64,000 nt of DNA. Source: Chondrus crispus (lineage: Eukaryota; Rhodophyta; Florideophyceae; Gigartinales; Gigartinaceae). Below the pieces are notes generated by a model. That model did no database searches. It was given only the letters and a program-made list of their open reading frames with translations, and was not told the origin of the DNA. Made by a program: the position numbers and the translations under genes. Each line of letters opens with the position of its first letter. Within the stretch, counting starts at the first letter, position 1. The stretch is from contig NW_005179028.1 of the NCBI RefSeq assembly GCF_000350225.1, positions 122,469-186,468 of the forward strand, given 5' to 3'. Below are positions 63,070 through 64,000 of the stretch, in pieces.

Positions 63070-63540
63070 ACCTGATAGTGGGTTCACTTTCGTACAGAAC
63101 GGGGGTCTGCAGTACGACAGAAATTTTAAATTAGGAAGGAGGGTGGCGAAGAGTTTGCCGACAGAAATTACTCTAACTCGAACCAGTAACAATTAACAGA
63201 ATGGCTTGTTGCTACCGGTGTTCTGGTGCTTGTGAGCACATGGTCAGGTCAATGAGATAGGGAAGTCGAGACATACAGTAGCTCCGAATGAGCCATGAAC
63301 AATTCCGAAAGAAGTACGAAATCCTGCACCTGCTTGTGGAAACTGCAGTATCCGACCGTGCCGGACCGAATACTTCATTTCTGCCCTGGTGTTATAGCGA
63401 ACCAAACCAGAATTGCATACTGATACCACACGTTTAAGAGCAAGGCAAATCAGAGTGATGTCCGTGATGTCCGCCTGTTCGATAATTAAACTCCGTCTCC
63501 ACGCCATCAGTATGTGCAGTACGCAGCAGGAACCTTCTGG
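63070..63540. other. Unassigned DNA right of the methyltransferase relic
   Basis: An 88-codon frame on the minus strand (63510-63244, containing ITLICLALKRVVSVCNSGLV) has no recognised motif and is only possible coding DNA. The right end is the sharp break in the gypsy Gag fragment near 63540. Confidence 0.35.
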
Positions 63541-64000
63541 ACATGTCTGCACGTAGCCCCGAACGAGGATCGCGGTCGATCCTCGGGGGTTTGCAGAACT
63601 AACGGCTTGATCGCCGGCGTGAGACCCTCGATGAACAGGGTAGTCCTCTCGTAGGGCGAGTGTACGTCGCCACATCTCCCGAGGGCGTTCAGCATCCGAG
63701 TGGCGTACTCGGTTTCCAGTTCGCCCAGTTTTTGGCGTAATTCTCTCAGCGCAGTGAGGGCGTGCTCAATTTCGAGGTTGGTCGCGTAAGTGCGCAGCAA
63801 CCAGTTTACGGCTGCCGCCCAGTTCGCGATCCCTTGGGATTTGCGGTGTAACCCTCTCTGGGACTCATACGCCTCTTTTGCCGGCGGGGATAACAGGTGG
63901 GGGAGAGCCATCAGGGCCATCGCCTCAGTCATATTGGCGTTATCAAAGTTCTCCTTGCAACGCGCAAGGAAACTTATGACTCTGATTGGGTCCACCCCGC
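63541..64000 (-). pseudogene. gag: Ty3/gypsy Gag fragment running off the right edge
   Basis: The frame is open to the window edge. It contains ISFLARCKENFDNANMTEA, WLLRTYATNLEIEHALTALR, ELETEYATRMLNALGRCGDV and TTLFIEGLTPAIKPLVLQ, which align with the gypsy 1 Gag (FLAKLVQEFDTQEM, WLLRSFATNEAIR, MFIEGLDSSIKPM). The Gag sequence ends abruptly near 63540, where unrelated DNA begins; the residual open frame to 63507 is not Gag-like. This copy keeps Glu where gypsy 1 has the TAA. It is a third gypsy lineage or copy. The upstream part lies outside the window. Confidence 0.85.

Noticed and set aside
1..64000. CRISPR arrays, tRNA or rRNA genes
   Set aside because: No regularly spaced repeats, and no tRNA B-box context or rRNA core words were found by eye.

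Overview
The window is eukaryotic nuclear DNA from a compact, intron-poor, photosynthetic genome. Host genes here are almost all single open reading frames. They include a plastid phosphate translocator, a plastid-type zinc-finger protein, gamma-COP, an AP180/CALM-type ANTH protein and TSR3, and they sit between heavily decayed Ty3/gypsy, Ty1/copia and pogo-like elements. This fits a florideophyte red alga (a Chondrus-like genome). The assignment is an inference from gene content and texture, not from an alignment.

Layout. 1-181: end of a chromodomain-bearing Ty3/gypsy polyprotein on the plus strand, followed by a 79-bp tandem repeat. 1246-3577: an unrecognised, frameshifted, roughly 775-residue protein on the opposite strand. 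4412-11202 and 11598-16774: two decayed Ty3/gypsy elements on the minus strand. 17497-21683: a decayed Ty1/copia element. 23436-25346: a pogo-like DNA transposon with matching terminal inverted repeats and TA flanks. 25894-30222: small or broken genes, namely a secreted peptide, a polypurine tract, two abutting hairpins and two convergent degenerate aminoglycoside-phosphotransferase-fold kinases.

31088-50735 is the host block. In order it holds a small unknown protein, a chalcone-isomerase-fold protein, gamma-COP head-to-head with the ANTH protein, a class 3 lipase head-to-head with TSR3, an LSD1/polyamine-oxidase-like flavoprotein, a Cys-rich zinc-finger protein 17 nt upstream of an unknown gene, and the plastid translocator. 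51309-54020 is a second pogo-like transposon with perfect 23-bp terminal repeats and TA flanks. 54583-58955 is a second Ty1/copia element. 60071-63069 is a broken gene joining a ParB-like domain to a DPPY-type DNA methyltransferase. 63541-64000 is a gypsy Gag fragment running off the right edge.

The most unusual items are the ParB-methyltransferase relic at 60071-63069, which carries a 62-bp near-perfect palindrome, and the antisense gene beside the chromodomain element at 1246-3577. None of the six transposable elements has an intact coding region: every one carries stops, frameshifts or deletions. The annotated host genes from 31088 to 50735 are essentially undamaged.
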